Of a stretch of DNA of 64,000 nt, positions 49,982 through 58,133 are shown one piece after another (position 1 is the first letter of the stretch; the number at the start of each line of letters is the position of its first letter). The notes under the pieces are model-generated. The model ran no database searches. It was given only the letters and a program-made list of their open reading frames with translations, and was not told the DNA's origin. The position numbers were made by a program, and so were the translations under genes. The DNA lies in contig CAYTMU010000001.1 of assembly GCA_964438975.1 (NCBI GenBank), positions 62,001-126,000 of the forward strand. The letters run 5' to 3'. The stretch is from Chryseosolibacter sp964438975. Lineage in GTDB: Bacteria; Bacteroidota; Bacteroidia; Cytophagales; Cyclobacteriaceae.

Positions 49982-51835
49982 TCATTCGTGAGCGTTAGTT
50001 GTGAGCACCTCAGTCGGTGGTTGTATGGCGCGCTTGTACACCTCCTGGTAATACTTCAGCAGATTTTCCCAACCGAAAGAAGTCGCGTAACCTTCTACAT
50101 TGGTACGCTGGAGGTTTCGTTGTCGGCGCGTCTGACCGAGAAACTGGTACAGGAATGAAGCAAGTTGACGCGCGCTCCAATCGAAGGTTCGCTTTCCGCG
50201 CTCGACGACGAACATCCCATGCTTCTCGTGGTCGGGCATGTTTCGCAGCAGGTAATCCCCGAATCCCGACAGGTCGCTGGTGACGGATGGGATACCCGAA
50301 ACGACGCATTCCAACGGCGTATAGCCCCACGGTTCGTAATAGCTTGGAAAAATGCCGAGGTTGCACCCGCGCACGAACTGCAAGTACTCCATTCCAAACA
50401 ACGGATTGGTCACAGATATGAAGTCCGGATGATACACGAACTTGACCTTGTCTTCCGGTGCATTCTTCAGACCCCGTGCACGCAAGAATTGTAATATCTG
50501 GTCATTTCCCTCATCCACCAATCGGTGCGTGACAACGGACGGCAGCTTGTCCGTCTTCCACGACTGGATAGTGCGACGGTAACGGAGTTTCCAGTAGTCA
50601 TCGACAAACTCGTTGAGATCGGGCAGCCGATGATCTTCTCTCCGGGTACTCTCATAAAAAAGATTCATCCCGACTTGCTCGACGATCGCGTCGCACGTCT
50701 GACGGATTTCCTCCATCATCGCCTTGGAGTGAAGTACTTCCGGCAGTAAGCTGAAATAATCGCGCTTGCTGACGAAGAACATCACAACGGTGACATCCGC
50801 TTTTTCCTGTTTCAATTGCTCATTGAGGTGCGCCAGTGCCTCAAGGGTAAGATCAAATCCCTTGTTCTTATATTCAAATCGGCCTGACGTAAAAAAGTAG
50901 ATCGTCTTATCAAGGTCGAATGAATACGATTGAAAAAAATGAGCCATCACAAACTGGTGTATCCGCCGCTTGAAGCGTGTGTGTTTATTCTGCGCTTCAT
51001 GTGCTGCCTCATACCGCATCGTATTGATCCCGTTCGGCAACACCGCATCGGGCTTCCGCTTCAGGAGGTGCTTGCATTCACGGGCGGTGACCTCGCTGAC
51101 CGTTGTAAAGTAATCTGCCGCCTGTGCGCTGGCGAACTCAATTCCTGCTTCCGTTTCAACACCAAATTTTCGCGCTTCCTCCTGCCAGTCAAAGAACGGA
51201 AGGTGAGCATAAAAAAAAGGTGAGTTGATCGCAAGGTGTCGGCCTAACTGCGTAGCATGTGTCGTGAAAACAGTTTTTATCGGGCGACTCTCGCGTTTGA
51301 TGTCGAGAATTGGAAGGCTCGCCATCCATTCATGAAAATGCCCGATCAGTTGCCGGTCTTCGGAAAGAGCCGCTAATTCCTCCAGAAAGAGTTTCGTCAA
51401 GTACCCGAATGCGACAACTTGATTTATCAATTCCCCATTTGGCATAATACTTATCCCGTGATCTGTCAACAAGGACTCTTTGTATTCCTGTAGCGTGGAA
51501 TTCTCGATGACATTGGGATTAATCAAAACAACGCGAGGCTTGCCAGTGACCAGCCACTCCGCATAGTGCACATGGTATCCCTTCTTCCGAAGGTTGGCAG
51601 CGGCCTGACCAAAAATGTCCTGCACGTCATCCATCAAATCAAGTTCTGCAAGAATGTTCTTATTGACGAACGGACCGACCAGGCAGTAGCGTCCGGCCCA
51701 ATGTTCCATCGCGCAAGGGACTTTAGACCGTATGACAGTGTAGATGCCACCTACCTGGTTACAAACTTCCCAGGATACCTCGACAAGGTTCGCCTGAGAA
51801 AGGAACGCAGGAGATGTGGGCGAACGTTTTGACAT
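49982..51835 (-). CDS. Glycogen synthase-like glycosyltransferase (GT3/GYS type)
   Basis: 617 aa from ATG 51835; the upstream TTG at 51865 is not needed. NLVEVSWEVCNQVGGIYTVI (nucleotide-sugar loop), GHFHEWMASLPILDIKRESR, VFTTHATQLGRHLA, FFTSGRFEYKNKGFDLTLEA, and GIFPSYYEPWGYTPLECVVS (catalytic E-x7-E) match the animal/fungal-type glycogen synthase family found in many Bacteroidota. Transfers glucose from UDP-glucose to alpha-1,4-glucan, by inference. No other glycogen genes lie nearby. It diverges from clpB with a 149-base spacer. Confidence 0.9.
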   Translation of the reverse strand: MSKRSPTSPAFLSQANLVEVSWEVCNQVGGIYTVIRSKVPCAMEHWAGRYCLVGPFVNKNILAELDLMDDVQDIFGQAAANLRKKGYHVHYAEWLVTGKPRVVLINPNVIENSTLQEYKESLLTDHGISIMPNGELINQVVAFGYLTKLFLEELAALSEDRQLIGHFHEWMASLPILDIKRESRPIKTVFTTHATQLGRHLAINSPFFYAHLPFFDWQEEARKFGVETEAGIEFASAQAADYFTTVSEVTARECKHLLKRKPDAVLPNGINTMRYEAAHEAQNKHTRFKRRIHQFVMAHFFQSYSFDLDKTIYFFTSGRFEYKNKGFDLTLEALAHLNEQLKQEKADVTVVMFFVSKRDYFSLLPEVLHSKAMMEEIRQTCDAIVEQVGMNLFYESTRREDHRLPDLNEFVDDYWKLRYRRTIQSWKTDKLPSVVTHRLVDEGNDQILQFLRARGLKNAPEDKVKFVYHPDFISVTNPLFGMEYLQFVRGCNLGIFPSYYEPWGYTPLECVVSGIPSVTSDLSGFGDYLLRNMPDHEKHGMFVVERGKRTFDWSARQLASFLYQFLGQTRRQRNLQRTNVEGYATSFGWENLLKYYQEVYKRAIQPPTEVLTTNAHE

Positions 51836-51984
51836 ACTATAAGCCAGTTTGGCGATGGGATACAACTAAAACTACTCATTTATATGCCAAACTTTCAGAA
51901 AAAAAAGCATTTAGATTGCTGGAGTATTATTTGATCCACTGAGTCGTAGAAAAGGACGGTTCGTCTGTCCAAAAAGAAACGGAT

Positions 51985-54591
51985 ATGAATTTTGAAAAAT
52001 ACACTATTAAGTCTCAGGAAGCGCTTCAGAAATCAGCAGAGATCGCACTGAGCAATCACAATCAGGCAATCGAGCCAGGACACGTCCTGAAAGCGATACT
52101 GGAAACGGATGAAAACGTTGTTTCCTACCTGATCAAGAAAGTGAATGTGAACCGGGCGTTGCTGGATACAAAACTCAATGAAGCGCTCAACAGCTACCCA
52201 AAAGTAACGGGACAGCAACCATACCTCTCGAGCGCGACAAACACCGTGTTACAGCAAGCGGAAAAGGAATTGCGCGAGTTCAAAGATGAATTCATTGCGA
52301 TTGAGCACCTTCTCCTCGCTATTCTGGCGGGGAAAGATCACGTCATGAAGGACGCGGGGTTTCAACGGGTAGCACTGGTGAAAGCAATCAAAGAACTCAG
52401 AGGCGGATCATCGGTGACAGATCAGAACGCTGAGGCCAAGTACAAATCTCTGGAGCGTTACTCCAAGAACTTGAACGACCTGGCGCGACAAGGAAAAATC
52501 GACCCGGTGATCGGACGCGACGAAGAAATCCGGCGTGTACTTCAGATTCTTTCTCGCCGCACGAAGAATAACCCAATTCTGTTGGGAGAACCAGGAGTGG
52601 GTAAGACCGCAATTGTGGAGGGACTTGCTCAACGTATCGTTGACGGAGACGTTCCGGAGAATTTAAAATCCAAGACGCTCATCTCACTCGACATGGGCCT
52701 GCTGGTTGCCGGCGCGAAATACAAAGGTGAATTCGAAGAGCGATTGAAATCCGTCATCAAAGAAGTAACGGACTCAAACGGCGAGATCATTCTCTTTATC
52801 GACGAGATCCACACATTGATCGGAGCAGGCGGCGGCGAGGGCGCTATGGATGCGGCCAACCTTCTCAAACCCGCATTGGCGAGAGGTGAGTTGCATGCAA
52901 TCGGGGCAACGACGCTGAAAGAATACCAGAAATACATTGAGAAGGATAAAGCACTCGAACGCCGGTTTCAAACCGTGATGGTCGACGAGCCCAGTATGGA
53001 GGATTCGATCTCCATCTTGCGTGGCATCAAGGAAAAGTATGAGCTCCACCACGGTGTCCGCGTCAAAGACGACGCAGTTATCGCGGCGGTGGAGCTTTCG
53101 ACGCGTTACATATCCGACCGCTTCCTCCCTGACAAAGCCATCGACTTAATGGATGAAGCGGCCGCAAAACTCCGACTTGAGATGGACTCGCTGCCGGAAG
53201 AGCTCGACGAGCTCAATCGCAAGATCATGCAGCTGGAGATCGAACGCGAAGCAATTCGCCGGGAAAAGGACAAGGACAAAGAAGCGGTGCTTACCAAGGA
53301 GATCGCGGATTTGAGCGAACAGCGCAATATTCTCAGGGCCAAGTGGGAAAGCGAAAAAGAAGTTGTTCACGGAATTCAGAAAGAAAAAGAGAACATCGAC
53401 CGGCTGAAATTCGAAGCTGAGCAGGCTGAGAAATCCGGAGACTACGGCAAAGTGGCCGAGATCCGCTACGGCAAACTGGTGGAGGCAGAAAAACGACTGG
53501 AAGAATACAAGCGCAGTATGCAAGAGCAGGCCGGGGAGCACGCGCTGCTGAAAGAAGAAGTCGACAGCGATGACATTGCTGAAGTTGTAGCAAAATGGAC
53601 AGGAATCCCGGTGTCTCGTATGTTACAGAGCGAACGCGAAAAACTTCTCAATCTGGAAGACGAATTGAGCAAGCGTGTGGCAGGTCAGGAAGAAGCGATC
53701 CGCCTACTGAGCGATGCTGTTCGGAGAAGTCGCGCGGGCTTGCAGGATCCAAAGCGTCCCATCGGCTCGTTTATCTTCATGGGCACTACCGGCGTTGGTA
53801 AGACAGAGCTCTCGAAAGCACTGGCGGACTATCTTTTCAATGATGAGACTGCGATGGTGCGTATCGATATGAGTGAGTACCAGGAACGCCACAGCGTAAG
53901 TCGTCTCATTGGCGCGCCTCCGGGTTACGTTGGATATGACGAAGGGGGACAGCTGACAGAAGCGGTAAGGAGGAAACCCTATTCCGTCGTATTGCTCGAC
54001 GAAATCGAGAAGGCGCATCCGGATGTTTTCAATATCCTGCTGCAGGTTCTGGATGATGGCCGACTGACCGATAACAAAGGAAGGGTCGCCAACTTCAAGA
54101 ACACCATCATCATCATGACGACGAACATCGGGTCAAACATCATTCAGGAAAATTTCGAAAAACTCACAGATGAGAACTACTTCGAAGTAATTGAAGAAAC
54201 GAAGGACGAAGTGTTGGCACTGCTGAGAAAAACGGTTCGCCCGGAATTCGTGAATAGAATTGACGAGATAATCATGTTCAGGCCGCTGAGCCGAAAAGAC
54301 ATTCGCAAGATCGTGGACATTCAGGTAGATCTCGTGCGCAAACGACTTGAGGAGGCTGGCGTCAAACTCGAAATGTCGGATGCTGCGCGCGAGCGACTAG
54401 CCAAGTTGGGATTCGATCCGCAGTTTGGAGCACGGCCACTGAAGCGGGTTCTGCAACGAGAAATACTAAACGCGCTGTCAAAGCAGATACTAGCGGGGAT
54501 TATCCATAAGGATTCTGTGATCTTTGTCGACGTCACGGATGGACAGGAATTCGTTTTTGAGAATGCCGAAAGTGAGACATTGTTGAATTGA
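51985..54591 (+). CDS. clpB: ATP-dependent disaggregase ClpB
   Basis: 868 aa, full length. N-domain repeats (~1-145), AAA1 with Walker A NPILLGEPGVGKTAIVEGLA and Walker B LFIDEIHTLIGAGG, coiled-coil M-domain (~410-525, rich in E/K/R), AAA2 with FMGTTGVGKTELSKALADYL and VLLDEIEKAHPDVFNILLQV, and the C-terminal D2 small domain FGARPLKRVLQREI. It rescues aggregated proteins with DnaK. No LGF/IGL ClpP loop is evident, as expected for ClpB. Heat-shock control is likely, but no CIRCE element was seen upstream. Confidence 0.96.
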   Translation: MNFEKYTIKSQEALQKSAEIALSNHNQAIEPGHVLKAILETDENVVSYLIKKVNVNRALLDTKLNEALNSYPKVTGQQPYLSSATNTVLQQAEKELREFKDEFIAIEHLLLAILAGKDHVMKDAGFQRVALVKAIKELRGGSSVTDQNAEAKYKSLERYSKNLNDLARQGKIDPVIGRDEEIRRVLQILSRRTKNNPILLGEPGVGKTAIVEGLAQRIVDGDVPENLKSKTLISLDMGLLVAGAKYKGEFEERLKSVIKEVTDSNGEIILFIDEIHTLIGAGGGEGAMDAANLLKPALARGELHAIGATTLKEYQKYIEKDKALERRFQTVMVDEPSMEDSISILRGIKEKYELHHGVRVKDDAVIAAVELSTRYISDRFLPDKAIDLMDEAAAKLRLEMDSLPEELDELNRKIMQLEIEREAIRREKDKDKEAVLTKEIADLSEQRNILRAKWESEKEVVHGIQKEKENIDRLKFEAEQAEKSGDYGKVAEIRYGKLVEAEKRLEEYKRSMQEQAGEHALLKEEVDSDDIAEVVAKWTGIPVSRMLQSEREKLLNLEDELSKRVAGQEEAIRLLSDAVRRSRAGLQDPKRPIGSFIFMGTTGVGKTELSKALADYLFNDETAMVRIDMSEYQERHSVSRLIGAPPGYVGYDEGGQLTEAVRRKPYSVVLLDEIEKAHPDVFNILLQVLDDGRLTDNKGRVANFKNTIIIMTTNIGSNIIQENFEKLTDENYFEVIEETKDEVLALLRKTVRPEFVNRIDEIIMFRPLSRKDIRKIVDIQVDLVRKRLEEAGVKLEMSDAARERLAKLGFDPQFGARPLKRVLQREILNALSKQILAGIIHKDSVIFVDVTDGQEFVFENAESETLLN

Positions 54592-54731
54592 CTCGCCTGT
54601 TCGGCAAAGCATGATGAGGAGCGCCTGTAAGCAATTGCGTTCCAACCGATGATTCGACCGTTCAAAGGTGAAAACCATCGAACCATTTTCACTGGCATCA
54701 TGTTGTATAAAAGAACATATAATTGGAATGT

Positions 54732-54809
54732 ATACGTCCTCTGACGAGGACGGAAAGTTGGTTTGAGGGGTTTGGTTAAACGTCCTGCCATTTGGCAGGA
54801 CGTTTTTTT
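54732..54809 (+). ncRNA. Candidate small RNA or leader RNA with two hairpins
   Basis: Hairpin 1 is CGTCCTC (54735-54741), loop TGAC, GAGGACG (54746-54752). A G/T-rich linker follows, then the terminator hairpin at 54779-54809. AGGACG of hairpin 1 could alternatively pair with CGTCCT of the terminator, so a two-state switch is conceivable. A near-consensus -7 box TATAATTG lies at 54718-54725. A 12-codon ORF (54728-54766, MYTSSDEDGKLV) overlaps hairpin 1. No known RNA family recognised. Confidence 0.4.
54779..54809 (+). terminator. Intrinsic terminator downstream of clpB
   Basis: Stem AACGTCCTGCC (54779-54789) with GGCAGGACGTT (54794-54804): perfect 11 bp, loop ATTT, U-tract to 54809. It ends either the clpB message (188 bases after its stop) or the candidate small RNA. 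Confidence 0.93.
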
Positions 54810-55007
54810 GTGATCATCCAATTCTCCATTCCATCGTCACCTATCAACAACATCCGTTCCTCGCCCATGCGAGGCAGCTACTTTCATCAGCAAATCGGTT
54901 TCCTGCTGGCGGACTTTTGAGTATATTTATCTAGCCAAACAAAGGTTTCACGACCATATCGCAACAGTATTTCGCAAGCTGTCAACCTTCATCATGAACC
55001 AGGAACC

Positions 55008-55451
55008 ATGAAAATTTCCAAGATTCTTTTACTCGCAAGCTTTTCTCTAGCGGTAAACGCAACCTGGGCGCAGACGGCCAGCCTACTTGGGAGCTGGCAA
55101 CTGGTGCGTCAAAGCACCTGCCTGGAAGAAGTCTCAAACGACGAGTCGGACACTGAGACCGGCGTTCTCCGCTCGGAAATGCGTTCGCAATCGGGACCAT
55201 CCGCCCGAGTAGTCAATTTCAAGGCAAATTCGACCGGTCGGGAATCCACCCGAATACTCAACTCAAGCGCGGCGTCCAATCAGAAAAGGTTTCACTACAA
55301 ATTTAACGGCAACCTGCTGCTGATCCTGGACAAACGATCACAAACCATCAGCAATAGCTACACAGTGGACAAGATGTCGGGCGATTCGCTGATTCTGTCC
55401 AATTCGGCGAGACCATGTGAAGTCCGGATCTTCTCAAGGATCCGGGATTAG
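55008..55451 (+). CDS. Small exported protein, lipocalin-like pattern, unknown function
   Basis: 147 aa. Signal peptide (~1-22, ending TWAQ). LLGSWQLVRQSTC at the mature N-terminus is the G-x-W opening of lipocalin-like Bacteroidota proteins, followed by beta-strand-like stretches (FHYKFNGNLLLILDKRS, NSYTVDKMSGDSLILSNS). Two Cys (STCLE, RPCEV) could form a disulfide joining the ends. I do not recognise a specific family. Single gene between clpB and rlmN. Confidence 0.65.
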   Translation: MKISKILLLASFSLAVNATWAQTASLLGSWQLVRQSTCLEEVSNDESDTETGVLRSEMRSQSGPSARVVNFKANSTGRESTRILNSSAASNQKRFHYKFNGNLLLILDKRSQTISNSYTVDKMSGDSLILSNSARPCEVRIFSRIRD

Positions 55452-55528
55452 TCAAAACGCCCATCCGACGATGGAATCGATCCCAGCGGGAAATTGTTAA
55501 CCCCTACGGGCCATGCCCGGCAAATAGT

Positions 55529-55536
55529 TAACTTTG
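55529..55536 (+). promoter_or_regulatory. -7 promoter box of rlmN (TAACTTTG)
   Basis: Exact TAnnTTTG match 10 bases before the rlmN ATG, implying a transcript with almost no leader. No -33 TTTG at the expected spacing. Confidence 0.5.
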
Positions 55537-55546
55537 CAGACTAAAG

Positions 55547-56593
55547 ATGGTCGAGACAATCACCCGACGGGACATTCGCAAGCTTTCCCTTGAAGAACTG
55601 AAAGCGTTTTTTGTGGCGCACGGCGACAAGCCGTTTCGCGCGCAACAAGTCTATGAATGGCTTTGGAAAAAATCCGCAAAGGATTTTGACCAAATGACCA
55701 ATTTATCACTTGCGACGCGGGAATTCTTAAAAAGCCATTTCGTGATCAATTTTATCCGGGTCGATTACATGCAGCGAAGTGCTGACGGAACCATTAAGAA
55801 TGCAGTAACGCTCCATGATGGCCTTGTGGTAGAGTCAGTATTGATTCCAACAGAAACTCGTATTACCGCGTGTGTTTCATCGCAAGTAGGATGCAGCCTT
55901 GCATGCAAGTTCTGTGCGACGGCGCGCCTCAAACGTCAACGCAATCTCGACGCGGACGAGATCTACGACCAGGTCGTCGCGATCCAGCAGCAATGCGAGC
56001 TTTTTTTTGGCCGTCCGCTAACCAACATTGTCTTCATGGGAATGGGCGAACCCCTGCTTAACTACAATAACGTCATAGCGGCTATTGACAAGATCACTTC
56101 CCCAAAAGGCCTCAACATGGCCTCGCGACGGATCACGGTATCGACAGTAGGGATTGCCAAGATGATCATGAAGATGGCCGATGACGAGGTAAAGTTCAAC
56201 CTCGCGGTATCCCTTCACGCCGCATTGAACGACGTGCGCTCATCCATTATGCCAATTAACGAGACGAATTCACTCGAAGACCTGGCCGAAGCGTTGAGAT
56301 ATTGGTATAGTAAGACAAAGAAGAAAGTCACGTATGAGTACGTGGTTTGGAAGGGGATCAACGACCGTGAAGAGCACGCCCGGGCGCTGTTGGAGTTCTG
56401 CAAGGTTATCCCATCCAAGGTAAACCTCATTGAGTATAACCCTATCGACGACGACGAATTTCAACAGGCCCGAACAGAAGTCCTGGACATGTACATGCAC
56501 ATCCTCGAATCGAACGGTATCACGACACGTATCCGGAAGAGTCGCGGGAAAGATATTGATGCCGCGTGTGGGCAGTTGGCGAACAAGTCGTGA
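55547..56593 (+). CDS. rlmN: 23S rRNA (adenine-C2)-methyltransferase, dual-specificity RlmN
   Basis: 348 aa radical-SAM enzyme that methylates A2503 of 23S rRNA and A37 of some tRNAs. Radical-SAM cluster motif CSLACKFCATARL (Cys-x3-Cys-x2-Cys), preceded by RITACVSSQVG. Other signatures: NIVFMGMGEPLLNYNNVIAA, ITVSTVGIAK, LAVSLHAALNDVRSSIMPIN and the C-terminal methyl-carrying Cys in DIDAACGQL. ATG 55547 (MVETITRRDIRKLSLEELK) is the family start. The stop lies in a GTGATC/GATCAC hairpin shared with the convergent rhomboid stop. Confidence 0.95.
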   Translation: MVETITRRDIRKLSLEELKAFFVAHGDKPFRAQQVYEWLWKKSAKDFDQMTNLSLATREFLKSHFVINFIRVDYMQRSADGTIKNAVTLHDGLVVESVLIPTETRITACVSSQVGCSLACKFCATARLKRQRNLDADEIYDQVVAIQQQCELFFGRPLTNIVFMGMGEPLLNYNNVIAAIDKITSPKGLNMASRRITVSTVGIAKMIMKMADDEVKFNLAVSLHAALNDVRSSIMPINETNSLEDLAEALRYWYSKTKKKVTYEYVVWKGINDREEHARALLEFCKVIPSKVNLIEYNPIDDDEFQQARTEVLDMYMHILESNGITTRIRKSRGKDIDAACGQLANKS

Positions 56594-56602
56594 TCATCCC
56601 GA

Positions 56603-57499
56603 TCACTTCTTCGATGCGTTGAACAATTTCTCCTTCTCGTCTTTCGTAAGACTTTCATATCCCCCTTCGGAAATCTTGTCAAGTATGCGGTCGATCTCCT
56701 CCTGGGTATACGAGGTCTTGTCGGACGTGCTGGTCTTGGGACCAGGATTTCGTTCCTTTCGATAGGATACTTTGACGCGTGGCTTGTCCTTGAATAAGTC
56801 CCGGAACCAGTCTAGCGTCACCGTTATCCATCCACCCCAATTGATCCCTGCCTGAAGTTGCCTGATATATACAAACCCCATCAGTGCCCCCCCGAGGTGC
56901 GCGAGGTTACCACCCGCATTTCCGCCGACCGACCCGAGGAACGAAAGAAAAACAAACAGAGCAGCGATGTATTTTATCCGGACCGGCCCGATGAACAGAA
57001 GAAAGAACGTATAGTTCGGCAGTAACGTTGCCGTTGCTACGATAATCGCGTTGACTGCGGCGGAGGCACCGACCATTCCACTGACTCCTGCAACGCGGTC
57101 GATATAAAAAGGGACTGTGTTATATGCGAGCAGATAGAGAATCGCGCCAGCGATCCCTCCGAGTATATACACTGCGACGAACTTGTCGCTACCCAGGTAC
57201 TCGACGAACAACTTGCCGAACCAGTACATGATCAGCATGTTGAAAAGAATATGCAGGATCCCCGAAAGATCGTGCATAAACATATAGGTGAGTAGCGTCC
57301 AGGGGCGCGTGACGAACTCCGCGAACGTGGGCGGAATGGAGAATTGCTTGTGCACAAGTGTCCACAATTCGCCGAGCCCGCTGACGTTTGTGATCACCAT
57401 GATCACCCCCATCACGACGAATATCGCGAGGTTTATAATGATCAGTTGAACGTGACCATTGTTATAACGCTGGAAGGCATTCTTGAACTCTTCAAACAT
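56603..57499 (-). CDS. Rhomboid-family intramembrane serine protease (long copy)
   Basis: 298 aa. Six-helix rhomboid core (~residues 18-205): MFMHDLSGILHILFNMLIMY (helix 2 His/Asn), VSGMVGASAAVNAIIVATA (catalytic Ser in GASAA) and LAHLGGALMGFVYI (catalytic His). A cytosolic C-terminal tail (~225-298) rich in Lys and Ser contains a helical SYTQEEIDRILDKISEGGYE segment, a common DUF6576-like end. Cuts membrane proteins within the bilayer; substrate unknown. Six bases downstream of the second rhomboid gene, so co-transcribed. Confidence 0.9.
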   Translation of the reverse strand: MFEEFKNAFQRYNNGHVQLIIINLAIFVVMGVIMVITNVSGLGELWTLVHKQFSIPPTFAEFVTRPWTLLTYMFMHDLSGILHILFNMLIMYWFGKLFVEYLGSDKFVAVYILGGIAGAILYLLAYNTVPFYIDRVAGVSGMVGASAAVNAIIVATATLLPNYTFFLLFIGPVRIKYIAALFVFLSFLGSVGGNAGGNLAHLGGALMGFVYIRQLQAGINWGGWITVTLDWFRDLFKDKPRVKVSYRKERNPGPKTSTSDKTSYTQEEIDRILDKISEGGYESLTKDEKEKLFNASKK

Positions 57500-57505
57500 A
57501 ACCAG

Positions 57506-58090
57506 CTATCTTCTTCTCATCCAAAACTGTAGCAAAATTATCGCCATCACAATGCCCCCGAGGTGAGCCAGGTGGGCAGTATTATCTCCGGGTGTACTTC
57601 TGAAGCCTGAAATGATGGCCAGAGCACCCATCACCATAACCATGTACTTCGCCTTAAACGAGACCGGCAGGAACAATAATCTTAACTCCATGTTTGGAAA
57701 AATGATTCCAAAGGCGGTCATGACCCCGTATACAGCGCCCGACGCCCCGATCATTATTCCGAACGAGCCGATCCCGAATGCCAGGTCCATCAGGATGTTG
57801 AACACTGCGGCCCCTATCCCCGCAGCCATATAGAACAACAAGAAGCGTTTCTGATCCCAGAATTCCTCCAGAATAGGACCGAAGAAACTCAGCAGCAGCA
57901 TATTAAAGAAGATATGAAAAAAATTGTCATGACAAAACATGTAAGTGAACAACTGGTAGGGTCGGAAACTCGGACTCCGCACATTCCAGAGAGCCAGCCA
58001 ACTCTCCACAGGAGGCATAATTGCCGAGATCAGGAATACGACAACATTGATAAAGATCAGGTTTCGTACGATCGGTGTAAGTCTGAACAT
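57506..58090 (-). CDS. Rhomboid-family intramembrane serine protease (short copy)
   Basis: 194 aa, a minimal six-helix rhomboid without tails. YMFCHDNFFHIFFNMLLLSF (His/Asn on helix 2), IMIGASGAVYGVMTAFGIIF (catalytic Ser) and TAHLAHLGGIVMAIILLQF (catalytic His). Compared with the neighbour it keeps the canonical GASGA motif. Gene order mutL-rhomboid-rhomboid on one strand; a shared operon with mutL (44-base gap) is likely, with no evident functional link. Confidence 0.9.
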   Translation of the reverse strand: MFRLTPIVRNLIFINVVVFLISAIMPPVESWLALWNVRSPSFRPYQLFTYMFCHDNFFHIFFNMLLLSFFGPILEEFWDQKRFLLFYMAAGIGAAVFNILMDLAFGIGSFGIMIGASGAVYGVMTAFGIIFPNMELRLLFLPVSFKAKYMVMVMGALAIISGFRSTPGDNTAHLAHLGGIVMAIILLQFWMRRR

Positions 58091-58133
58091 GTTTTGGATT
58101 GAACGCTAAAGTATTACCCGGGTTACCGGTCTT

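Larger units (their letters stand above)
54592..55007. other. 416-bp intergenic region after clpB
   Basis: It holds no protein-coding gene of normal size. The only structured part is 54728-54809 (two hairpins, candidate small RNA). The rest (54592-54717, 54810-55007) shows no repeats, tRNA or clear promoter. Confidence 0.6.

Noticed and set aside
56590..56606. GTGATC/GATCAC hairpin at the rlmN-rhomboid junction as a bidirectional terminator
   Set aside because: Six base pairs that simply reflect two facing TGA stops; no U-tract on either strand.
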